Positions 51,951 to 59,952 of a stretch of 64,000 nt of DNA are shown here, one piece after another. This DNA comes from SHVO01 sp050246995. GTDB taxonomy: Bacteria; Pseudomonadota; Alphaproteobacteria; Rhodospirillales; Rhodospirillaceae. Position 1 is the first letter of the stretch; each line of letters opens with the position of its first letter. A model generated the notes under the pieces. It did not search any database, had not been told where the DNA came from, and saw nothing but the letters and a program-made list of their open reading frames with translations. The DNA lies in contig JBFWVA010000002.1 of assembly GCA_050246995.1 (NCBI GenBank), positions 186,001 to 250,000 of the forward strand, given 5' to 3'. Position numbers and translations under genes: made by a program.

Positions 51951-52989
51951 GACGATCAGCAGCTACACCGTTCGCGCGCTGACCGACCATGATCATCGGC
52001 GCTGGGACGCCTTCGTGCAGGAATGTCCGGAAGCCAGCTTTTTCCATCGCGCCGGTTGGCGCACGGTCGTCGAGCGCAGCTTTGGCCATCGCACGCACTA
52101 CATGTTCGCCGAGCGCGACGGAGCCATCAAAGGTGTCTTGCCCTTGGTGGAAATCAAGAGCGCGGTTTTCGGCCATTCGCTGATCTCGAACGGCTTTTGC
52201 GTGACCGGCGGCTCTATCGCGCTCGAGGACGGCGCCCGAGCCGCGCTTGACGCGCGCGCCGAAGAACTCCTACGCGAAACCGGCGCCAGATACCTTGAGT
52301 ACCGCAACCCCGTAAAGCCGAAGGAGAATTGGTCTACCCGGGTCGGCCTTTATGCCGGTTTCTCGGGCCCCCTTCCGCAGGCAGAGGACATCAACCTCAA
52401 GCAAATCCCGCGTAAGCAGCGCGCCGTTGTACGCAAGGCAATCGAGTCCAACCTCACGTGGGAGATCGAACGGTCTATCGACCGCCTGTGGGACCTCTAC
52501 GCGGTGAGCGTGCGGAACCTCGGCACGCCGGTTTTTGGGAAAGCGTACTTCGCGAACTTGGTAAATGTCTTCGGCAACGACTGCGATGTCCTTACCGTAT
52601 CATCAGAAGGTCGACCGGTCGCAAGCGTCCTCAACTTCTACTTCAAGGACCGTGTGATGCCCTTTTATACGGGCTCGGTCCCCGGCGCCCGCCGCCTGGG
52701 CGCGAACGACCTAATGTACTGGCGTTTGATGCGACATGCGTCGGCGCGTGGATGCACGGTGTTCGATTTCGGCCGCAGCAAAGTCGGCACGGGACCCTAC
52801 GACTTCAAGAAGAACTGGGGCTTCGTACCGCAGCCCATCGTGCATCAATTCCTGCTGCCGAACGGCGGCGCGATGCCGGAAAACAACCCGCTTAATCCGA
52901 AGTACCGGATGATGATCGCCGCTTGGAAGCGGTTGCCGCTATTCGTGGCCAACCGCCTGGGGCCACTGGTCGTCCGCAACATCGGATGA
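51931..52989 (+). CDS. XrtA-system FemAB-like protein
   Basis: FemAB-type aminoacyl/acyl transferase of 352 residues. Seen: ASFFHRAGWRTVVERSFGHRTHYMFAERDG at the start, CVTGGSIAL, and a C-terminal CTVFDFGRSKVGTGPYDFKKNWGF. In exosortase-A loci this family is thought to modify the polymer or lipid carrier with an amino acid or acyl group. It begins 20 bases inside the deacetylase gene. Its 3' end overlaps the convergent amidotransferase by 51 bases. Confidence 0.92.
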   Translation: MFLRPNETISSYTVRALTDHDHRRWDAFVQECPEASFFHRAGWRTVVERSFGHRTHYMFAERDGAIKGVLPLVEIKSAVFGHSLISNGFCVTGGSIALEDGARAALDARAEELLRETGARYLEYRNPVKPKENWSTRVGLYAGFSGPLPQAEDINLKQIPRKQRAVVRKAIESNLTWEIERSIDRLWDLYAVSVRNLGTPVFGKAYFANLVNVFGNDCDVLTVSSEGRPVASVLNFYFKDRVMPFYTGSVPGARRLGANDLMYWRLMRHASARGCTVFDFGRSKVGTGPYDFKKNWGFVPQPIVHQFLLPNGGAMPENNPLNPKYRMMIAAWKRLPLFVANRLGPLVVRNIG

Positions 52990-54909
52990 CAGCCGTTCGG
53001 GTTTCATCAGACCCGCCTCACGCGCCATAAACCGCTCCAGCATCAGCAGCGCCCACAGCGACGCCGTGTGATCCCTACGGCCGCTGGCGTGGTCGACCAC
53101 AAGCGTGTTGAGCGCGGGCGCATCGAAGTAGCCCGTATCGAGCAGCACCGGCGAGGCCATGGCACGCTGAATGGTCGGCAGCAGCGGGCCACGCAGCCAC
53201 GCCGACAGCGGAACGCCAAAACCCTGCTTGGGGCGGTAAAGAAGTTCGTTGGGCACGAGCGGCTCGAGCGACTTCTTTAGGATGTACTTCTGCTCGCCGC
53301 CATTGATCTTGAGCGCTGCCGGCAGAGACGCAGCCCATTGAAACAGATCATGGTCCAAAAACGGACTGCGCACTTCCAGACCGTTGGCCATGCTGGCGCG
53401 GTCGACTTTGACCAGCATGCGCCCGGCCAACCACGTCTTGAGATCGACATACTGGGCTTGCAGCAGCGGATCGCACCCTTCGGTCGCCTCGATCATCGGT
53501 GCGATGACGGATCGCGCATGATAGCCGGCGAGTTCACCGGCAAGACGGGGCGAATAGATCCCCTGTCGGATCGGATCAGCCGCGATGGCGACATTGGTGA
53601 AATATGCGCCGACGGTGTCCTGCGCCAATTCGGCGAACGTGTTTTTCGCACGCAAGAAACGCGGGGCGCGGTCGAACTGCGGATAGAGCCGCGCGAGGGT
53701 ACCGAACAGCGGCCCGCGAATGCCTTGCGGCAGAAGGTTGCGCGCCATGTGCTCGCGCATGTGGAAACGATACCGGCGATAACCCCCGAACCCTTCGTCC
53801 CCGCCGTCACCCGAAAGGGCGACGGTCACCTGCTCACGCGCTACGGCACAAACACGATATGTTGGCAGCGCCGACATGTCCGCAAAAGGCTCATCATAGA
53901 CATGGGAAATGCGGTCCAGGAGCCCCGATCCCGGAGACAAGGAGTCCGGCGGCAGGACGCGCTCGCGGTGATCGGTGTGGTAGCGTTCAGCGAGTTTGCG
54001 CGCGTAATCGCGCTCATCGTGGCTCGATTCCCCAAATCCGATCGTGCACGTTTTCACGGGAGACGACGACAAGCCGGCCATGTGCGCGACGACGGCGCTG
54101 GAATCCACGCCGCCGGACAGGAACGCGCCAAGCGGCACATCGGAAATCAGGCGGTCGCTGACGGCTTTGTGCAGGCGCTGATGGAGTTCGGCCTTGGCGT
54201 CGTCCTGCGAGATGCGATGCACTGAATCGAGGTCGAGGTCCCAATAGCCGGTGATAATGGGGCTTGCGCCGCGCCGCCAGCACATCATATGGCCAGGGGG
54301 CAGCTTATGGACGTCCGTATAGATCGTCTTCGGATCGGGTACATACCCGTAGCTCAGATAGTCTTCGATCGCCTGCGCCGAGATTTTGCGCGAAGACCAC
54401 CCGGAGGCATGCAGCGCCTTGAGTTCGGAGCCGAATGCAAGCCAGCGCCCCTCGCGGATTGTGTAATAGAGCGGTTTCTTGCCGATGCGATCACGCGCGA
54501 TCAAGAGCGTCTCGGCCCTGCCGTCCCAAAGCGCGAAAGCGAACATCCCGCTGAAGCGGCGCAAACATTGCACGCCCCACGCCTGCCAGGCATGCAAGAT
54601 GACTTCGGTATCGCTGCGGCTGCGGAAATGATAGCCGAGGCTTTCCAGCTCCCGGCGCAGCTCCATGAAGTTATAGATTTCGCCATTGAAGACGACGGCG
54701 AGGTTGCCGTCGGGCGTGAACATCGGCTGGTGACCGCCGTTGAGGTCGATGATCGCAAGGCGGCGATGGGCAAGCGCGAGGCCGGGCGCGGTATGGAAGC
54801 CTTCGCCGTCCGGTCCCCGGTGCGCGATGGCGTCGGCCATGTTCTTGATAATATTCGGCGCAAACGGATCGCGGCCTCGGCCGTCGAAAAGCCCAGCTAT
54901 CCCGCACAT
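52939..54909 (-). CDS. XrtA-system amidotransferase (asparagine-synthetase-B type)
   Basis: Glutamine amidotransferase of 656 residues. The N-terminal class II domain starts MCGIAGLFDG with catalytic Cys2; a synthetase domain follows, with PP-loop FLSGGVDSSAVV. It probably transfers an amino group to a sugar acid of the exopolysaccharide. Although on the other strand, it is directly followed upstream by the exosortase gene with 2 bases between the frames, so those two form a leftward pair. C-terminal 51 bases overlap the FemAB-like gene. Confidence 0.93.
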   Translation of the reverse strand: MCGIAGLFDGRGRDPFAPNIIKNMADAIAHRGPDGEGFHTAPGLALAHRRLAIIDLNGGHQPMFTPDGNLAVVFNGEIYNFMELRRELESLGYHFRSRSDTEVILHAWQAWGVQCLRRFSGMFAFALWDGRAETLLIARDRIGKKPLYYTIREGRWLAFGSELKALHASGWSSRKISAQAIEDYLSYGYVPDPKTIYTDVHKLPPGHMMCWRRGASPIITGYWDLDLDSVHRISQDDAKAELHQRLHKAVSDRLISDVPLGAFLSGGVDSSAVVAHMAGLSSSPVKTCTIGFGESSHDERDYARKLAERYHTDHRERVLPPDSLSPGSGLLDRISHVYDEPFADMSALPTYRVCAVAREQVTVALSGDGGDEGFGGYRRYRFHMREHMARNLLPQGIRGPLFGTLARLYPQFDRAPRFLRAKNTFAELAQDTVGAYFTNVAIAADPIRQGIYSPRLAGELAGYHARSVIAPMIEATEGCDPLLQAQYVDLKTWLAGRMLVKVDRASMANGLEVRSPFLDHDLFQWAASLPAALKINGGEQKYILKKSLEPLVPNELLYRPKQGFGVPLSAWLRGPLLPTIQRAMASPVLLDTGYFDAPALNTLVVDHASGRRDHTASLWALLMLERFMAREAGLMKPERLSSDVADDQWPQAVGHE

Positions 54910-54911
54910 AA

Positions 54912-56027
54912 CTACTCTCCGTTTGATCGCTCGGACGCGTTCGGCGCGAGAACGCCGAAATGCCCAATGACTGACTGCAAGTGTGTCTCTAACGCTGTAC
55001 GACCGGAGGATGTCGCGGCCCAGGTTGGAGAAAGCGAAACCGTCACGATGAAAGCCAGCCCGACGAGAGCGGCTTGGCGGACGGAGGCCGGCGGCTCGCA
55101 GCCGGCAACCGGCCGCACGACCCGCGGTTCGGCGGGTTTGGCCTTTACTTTAGTCCCCAGCCACATCGCGCAAAGCATCACCACGCCGAAGAAGCCCCAG
55201 CCGTACAAAAGATGGTCGGCTGTAATATCGATGCGCCGGTTCGTCGCCTGCGCGAGCCCGATGATCAGATAGATGCGCACGATATTGGCGACAATGGAGG
55301 TGAGGAGCGCCGCGCCGACGCACACCATCCGCGCGGTGATGGTGGCGTAAGTCAGCCGGCCGTACAAAAGCGACAGGGCCAGCGCGACGAGGAAGAAATT
55401 AAGTCCGGCGCAGCCCGGCTCCACCAGGAAGCTGCCGGTCGGCACTTGAATCAGGAACCCTTCCGCGTAAACCGGAACGCCGCTGGCCTTGAGCAGCCCG
55501 ACGTTGGCGTGATGGGCGAGGGTTTGAAGGGGCGTAAGAAGAAAGGTTCCCGTCGGAACGAGAAAAAACAGATAGAGCAGCGGAAAGGCGAGAAAGCGAT
55601 ACAGCCGCCAACCGAGGAACCCGAACGCCAAGGCCTGCATCATGCCGACGAAGGCGATATGGCGCCCTTCGTCGATGCCCAGCAGTTCACCCGCCAACCA
55701 CACCACAGAGAACGCGCCGGCAACGACCACGCCCCAGAAATTGGGCGCTGGAACCGCGCGGGAAAGCTGCTCGCGGTCCGCCCAGATCAGCGCGAGGGAG
55801 ATCGGCGTGATCAGATACGCGTAGTTATAGGCCGAGGACGTATTCCAGAGGTGAATGGCGCTCGCAACGGTAGATAAGTAGAGCGCGACAAGCGCAACCA
55901 TCCCCGCCAGCACACCGAGGAGCGTGGCGGGCCACACCGCTGCAAGCGGGGCGAGAGCGAGAACATTTGCATCACTCCCGCGTTCGCTCATCGGACGATC
56001 CGCTCGTTCCATAACCGACATTTTCAC
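54912..56027 (-). CDS. xrtA: Exosortase (XrtA type), short form without EpsI domain
   Basis: Membrane transpeptidase-like protein of 371 residues with about eight hydrophobic segments. The catalytic residues are Cys206 in VEPGCAGLNFF, Arg251 in SIVANIVRIYL and His272 in TADHLLYGWGFF. XrtA proteins usually carry a further EpsI domain of about 200 residues; this one ends some 100 residues after the His. It starts at GTG 56027, 5 bases after AAGGAC; an ATG at 56021 is possible. The enzyme should cut PEP-CTERM-type sorting signals, but no such substrate is in the window. Confidence 0.9.
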   Translation of the reverse strand: MKMSVMERADRPMSERGSDANVLALAPLAAVWPATLLGVLAGMVALVALYLSTVASAIHLWNTSSAYNYAYLITPISLALIWADREQLSRAVPAPNFWGVVVAGAFSVVWLAGELLGIDEGRHIAFVGMMQALAFGFLGWRLYRFLAFPLLYLFFLVPTGTFLLTPLQTLAHHANVGLLKASGVPVYAEGFLIQVPTGSFLVEPGCAGLNFFLVALALSLLYGRLTYATITARMVCVGAALLTSIVANIVRIYLIIGLAQATNRRIDITADHLLYGWGFFGVVMLCAMWLGTKVKAKPAEPRVVRPVAGCEPPASVRQAALVGLAFIVTVSLSPTWAATSSGRTALETHLQSVIGHFGVLAPNASERSNGE

Positions 56028-56056
56028 GCCTTGTCCTTATTCACGTTGGTGCTCCG

Positions 56057-57355
56057 TTGACCCAATCGCGCTCGCTGCTTTTCCTGTGCCACCGCATTCC
56101 GTTTCCGCCCGACAAAGGCGAAAAGATCCGGGCTTTCCGCATCCTTGAACACCTGTCCCGCAGCTACCGAGTAAACCTCGGCTGTTTCATCGATGATGTT
56201 GAGGACAAGGCGCATATCTCTGCTCTTCAGCCGTATTGCGCGGAGTTGCGCTGTTTCGATCTTCCGCGCGAAACCGCGAAACTTCGGGCCTTGAAAGGGT
56301 TGTTGACGGGGTCACCACTGACGGTAGCGTCCTTTGCTAACGCCGCTATGGGGCGTTGGGTTTCGGACATCCTTTCGCGCGAAAGGCACGATGTCGTTTT
56401 CGTGTACTCGTCAGCGATGGCGCAGTATGTGACCGACCGCGATCTCAGCGGCGCCCGCCTGGTCATGGACTTCGTCGACGTCGATTCCGACAAATGGCGC
56501 CAGTACGCCAGTGAGACGCACGGCCCCATGCGTTGGGTTTACCGCCGCGAAGCGCATAAGCTCCTCGCCTTCGACCGTCAGGTCGCGGCGCAGGCCGACG
56601 CCGGCATTTTCGTCTCCGATGCTGAAGCCGCTCTGTGGCGGAAGCTGGCGCCCGAAGCGGCCGCGAAAACGCACGGCATCGCGAACGGCATTGATTGCCG
56701 CTATTTCTCGCCCCGGCACGTGTGGCCGACCCCGCACACCGGCGCAGGACCGCACTTTGTCTTTACCGGCACGATGGACTACTGGCCCAATGTCGACGCC
56801 GTGAAGTGGTTTGCCGCAAGCGTATTCCCCAAAATTCGTGCCGCCCGCCCATGCTCGACCTTCACTATTGTCGGATCGAAGCCCACCGCCGAAGTATCAG
56901 CGCTGCAATCGCAGGAGGGCGTGCGGGTGACCGGACGCGTTGCGGACGTGCGCCCGTACCTCGCGCACGCCCATGTCGCGGTGGCGCCGATGCGCATCGC
57001 CCGTGGCATCCAGAACAAAGTGTTGGAAGCGATGGCGATGGCCAAAGCCGTGGTCACCACCGACCAAGGCCTCGAAGGGATCGACGCCGTGCCCGAGCGG
57101 CACCTGCTGCTGGCGAACACGGAGCATGACTTCTTCCATGCTTGCCTGCGCGCCGCCGAAACTGAGGCCGCCGCGTTAGGGCTCTCAGCCCGGCGCCTCA
57201 TGGAGGACGCATATACGTGGGAGGGGCGCCTGCATGGCCTGGATCTTCTGCTCGCAGATGCTCCAAGAGCCGAGCCCGCGCGTATACTCGCCTATGAAGA
57301 TCCACGGGCGGTTCGCCCCGCTACGGCCGCGAGCTATGCGCGTGAAAGCCTTTAG
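56057..57355 (+). CDS. XrtA-system glycosyltransferase (TIGR03087-like, GT4)
   Basis: GT-B enzyme of 432 residues. Seen: opening FLCHRIPFPPDKGEKIRAF, SDAEAALWRKL, GIANGIDCRYFSP, FTGTMDYWPNVDAVKWFA and a donor-site region RIARGIQNKVLEAMAMAKAVV. The opening and order match the exosortase-A family. The start is TTG at 56057, 29 bases from the divergent exosortase start, so both genes share a very short promoter zone. Linkage formed is unknown. Confidence 0.9.
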   Translation: MTQSRSLLFLCHRIPFPPDKGEKIRAFRILEHLSRSYRVNLGCFIDDVEDKAHISALQPYCAELRCFDLPRETAKLRALKGLLTGSPLTVASFANAAMGRWVSDILSRERHDVVFVYSSAMAQYVTDRDLSGARLVMDFVDVDSDKWRQYASETHGPMRWVYRREAHKLLAFDRQVAAQADAGIFVSDAEAALWRKLAPEAAAKTHGIANGIDCRYFSPRHVWPTPHTGAGPHFVFTGTMDYWPNVDAVKWFAASVFPKIRAARPCSTFTIVGSKPTAEVSALQSQEGVRVTGRVADVRPYLAHAHVAVAPMRIARGIQNKVLEAMAMAKAVVTTDQGLEGIDAVPERHLLLANTEHDFFHACLRAAETEAAALGLSARRLMEDAYTWEGRLHGLDLLLADAPRAEPARILAYEDPRAVRPATAASYARESL

Positions 57356-57367
57356 AAGCACCGGCCC

Positions 57368-58324
57368 ATGATGAGCGTCGTTTCTTTCCCACAGAGCTCT
57401 CCGGCCCTGGTGAGCACCATCATTCCCGCCTACAACGCACGGCGCTTCATCGAGCGCGCACTGTTGTCGGCGCTTTCTCAAAACGTGCCGCGTGCGGAGG
57501 TCCTCGTGATCGACGACGGCAGCACGGACGGTACCCGAGAAATAGTGAAAACCTACGAGCCGCGCGGTGTTCGCCTTATTTGCCGTGAAGAGCGCGGCGG
57601 CGCGGCGGCGGCCCGGAACACCGGCCTGCAAGCCGCAACCGGTGAATACATTGCGTTCCTCGACGCCGACGACGAATGGCTCCCGGCGAAAATCAATCGC
57701 CAGCTCGCGATACTCAATGCTCATCCACAAATGACGTTCGTAAGCTGCCGCGCGACGTTGATCGATGAAAACGGCGTGGACACGGGCGACATCTATCGCG
57801 GCGCGGCGCCGGCCAGCGGCATTGAGGGCTGGCGCACCTTGCTGGCCCATCCGTGTGTGGCGACACCCAGCGTCCTCGCGCGCCGCAGCGCCATCATTGC
57901 GGCTGGCGCTTTCAACAAGTGGCTTCCGGTCGCCGAGGATCAAGACCTTTGGATCCGCCTCTCTCTGATGGGTGAGATTGGCTACATCCCGGAGACGCTC
58001 GTGCGCGTCCACAGCACGCCGAATAGCCTGTCCAAGGCCAAGATCCGTGAGCAGGCCGATTACGTGCTGCCGATGGTGATTTCATATCTGGAGCGTAATC
58101 GCGACCGGCTGGGCCAACACGAAATCCGCCGTATCCTTGGCGAGCGCTTCAGCAAGCTTGGCCAGGTCGCCTACGCCAGCGGCGATTTCACGTTCGGCCT
58201 GAAGACGATCGCCCGCGCCGTGGTGCGTGGCTATCGCCCCCTCGCCAATATGTACTTTGTCGCACGCGCCTCAGTCCCGACCCGCTGGCTCAAGCACCGG
58301 CTGCGGCCGGCGCGGGCCGCCTGA
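57368..58324 (+). CDS. Glycosyltransferase family 2
   Basis: GT-A enzyme of 318 residues. Seen: STIIPAYNARRFIERALLSAL, VIDDGSTDGT, GGAAAARNTGLQAATGEYIAFLDADDEW (the DxD-type metal site) and a C-terminal helical extension with VAEDQDLWIRLSLMGEIG. It starts 12 bases after the preceding stop. The last 35 bases overlap the convergent ligase gene. Sugar donor not identifiable. Confidence 0.92.
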   Translation: MMSVVSFPQSSPALVSTIIPAYNARRFIERALLSALSQNVPRAEVLVIDDGSTDGTREIVKTYEPRGVRLICREERGGAAAARNTGLQAATGEYIAFLDADDEWLPAKINRQLAILNAHPQMTFVSCRATLIDENGVDTGDIYRGAAPASGIEGWRTLLAHPCVATPSVLARRSAIIAAGAFNKWLPVAEDQDLWIRLSLMGEIGYIPETLVRVHSTPNSLSKAKIREQADYVLPMVISYLERNRDRLGQHEIRRILGERFSKLGQVAYASGDFTFGLKTIARAVVRGYRPLANMYFVARASVPTRWLKHRLRPARAA

Positions 58325-59585
58325 ACCCGGCCAGGCGGCGCTCTTCCGCGGGCGCCGCCGCCGTTTGCACCATCCGCAACAGAGCGGTGGTCATCGCGAG
58401 CAGCGAGAAGAACCCATCGTAATAGGCCATTGGGAGCGCGGCGCCGCCCACCAGAAAGCCCACCATGCTGACTTGGAGCGCGAAGGCTAGGTCATGCGCC
58501 CACTTCGTCTCGGCCTTCTCCGCGGTTAGCTTGCGCACCCGCTGCAAGTTTCGCCAGCAGACGGCGCAAATGAGCAGATAGATCCCAAGACCAATGAATC
58601 CATGTTCGCCAAGCACCATGAAATAGATGCTGTGCGAGGCGCGCGCGGGCCGTTCGGGCAGGTAATTGTCCCAGATCACGGGCTGACGCGGGCCATCGAA
58701 GCCCGCGCCCAGCGGATGATCCTTGGCTGTCTCCCAGGCGACTTCCCAGGCGTCGAGACGGCCACGGAAGGACTCGTCCTCCATCACGTTGTTCAGCGTA
58801 TTGAGACGATCCATGTATTTAGCCGGCATCGCCATGACGCCGACGAGGATCGCGCATACGAGCGCTGGGCCGGTGATGATCTTCGCCGGGCTCTTCAGCC
58901 ACAAGAAGCCGAGAATGGCGCCAAGCGCAATGATGGCGCCGCGCGAGTAGCTGCCGATCGCGCCTGCGAAGGTAAGGAACATTGCGCCCATCACGGCGTA
59001 GCGGAGCCACTTATTGGCGGTGTGCTGACGCAGGTAATTCAAAAGCGGCAGCGTGATGATCAGCGCCAGGGCAAGCGAGTTGTTATCCTGGATCATCGAG
59101 TCGGCCGGCCCGAAAACGATGTAGTTGCCTCCGGTGAGTATAACGAAGGCTCCGCCCTTGATGCCGTAGTACGCAAGCGAGATCGCGATAATCCAAACCA
59201 GTCCATGGATCCTTACGCGCGAGGTGACGAGCGCAAGGATCATGACGATCATCATCATGGTTTTGATATTGCGATCCCACAGCGGCACGGACATTTCCGG
59301 CACGGGCGCGAAAAGCGTGGTGATGGAAATCCAAACAGAGAAGACCCCGATCAGCACCAAGAAAGTGCTCATCTTCAGGTTCCCACGTTCCTTGGAGAGG
59401 ACCCAGCCCAACATCGTGACCAGGGCGACGACCATCACGAACGGGGCTTGTTGCGCGAAGCCCCACGTCAGACGGTGAGGGTTCATCAGGGAGAGCCATT
59501 CCCACGCGAATAGACCGACCAGGGGAAATGGGATTGAAAGCGGAACAAGCACCGCCAACGTCAGGATCAGGGCCAGATCACGCAT
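58290..59585 (-). CDS. Putative O-glycosylation / O-antigen ligase, exosortase-A associated (TIGR03097-like)
   Basis: Membrane protein of 431 residues with about ten to twelve hydrophobic segments. Seen: the O-ligase-type run IGSYSRGAIIALGAILGFLW and the long periplasmic loop containing ESFRGRLDAWEVAWETAKDHPLGAGFDG, plus ASHSIYFMVLGEHGFIGLGIYL. This is the standard layout of the exosortase-A ligase, thought to join the glycan to an acceptor or to polymerise it. It reads leftward, and its 3' end overlaps the GT2 gene by 35 bases. Confidence 0.92.
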   Translation of the reverse strand: MRDLALILTLAVLVPLSIPFPLVGLFAWEWLSLMNPHRLTWGFAQQAPFVMVVALVTMLGWVLSKERGNLKMSTFLVLIGVFSVWISITTLFAPVPEMSVPLWDRNIKTMMMIVMILALVTSRVRIHGLVWIIAISLAYYGIKGGAFVILTGGNYIVFGPADSMIQDNNSLALALIITLPLLNYLRQHTANKWLRYAVMGAMFLTFAGAIGSYSRGAIIALGAILGFLWLKSPAKIITGPALVCAILVGVMAMPAKYMDRLNTLNNVMEDESFRGRLDAWEVAWETAKDHPLGAGFDGPRQPVIWDNYLPERPARASHSIYFMVLGEHGFIGLGIYLLICAVCWRNLQRVRKLTAEKAETKWAHDLAFALQVSMVGFLVGGAALPMAYYDGFFSLLAMTTALLRMVQTAAAPAEERRLAGFRRPAPAAAGA

Positions 59586-59725
59586 GTGTGGAGAACCCGG
59601 CGTGCAGGCTCGCAGCGGATTTCGCCGCCTCGCCCGAAACCATATACAGCTCCGCGCCGTTAGCTAACGCGATGAGCGCACGCGCGCGCTCAGTTCTCAT
59701 CCTCAGGGTGTTCCAGGGCGATATC

Positions 59726-59893
59726 ATGGAAAGCTTGCTGTTTCTCGGCTGTTTGGCGGCCATATGTGCGATCGCGGCCTGGACGATAAAGAACGACAAA
59801 CGGGAAAACCCCTTTGGCGCGCAGAACAAAAGTCCTAACGCAAAGCCGGGTGAAAAAGCGCCGCACCGCTCGCGTTTTTTTCGAAAGCCCTAG
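59726..59893 (+). CDS. Small single-pass membrane protein
   Basis: Frame of 55 residues with one membrane segment (MESLLFLGCLAAICAIAAW) and a basic, hydrophilic tail with NDKRENP. AGGGCG lies 7 bases before the ATG. Similar tiny proteins with a membrane helix plus NDxR-type tail are common in alphaproteobacteria, so it is probably real. Function unknown. Confidence 0.6.
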   Translation: MESLLFLGCLAAICAIAAWTIKNDKRENPFGAQNKSPNAKPGEKAPHRSRFFRKP

Positions 59894-59952
59894 AGCGTGA
59901 GACTCTTTGCTCCCAAGAGTTGCATGTGTTCGGCTGAATTCACGCCAGCGCG

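Noticed and set aside
53338..54225. 295-residue plus-strand frame inside the amidotransferase
   Set aside because: Antisense shadow; the amidotransferase has complete domain motifs.
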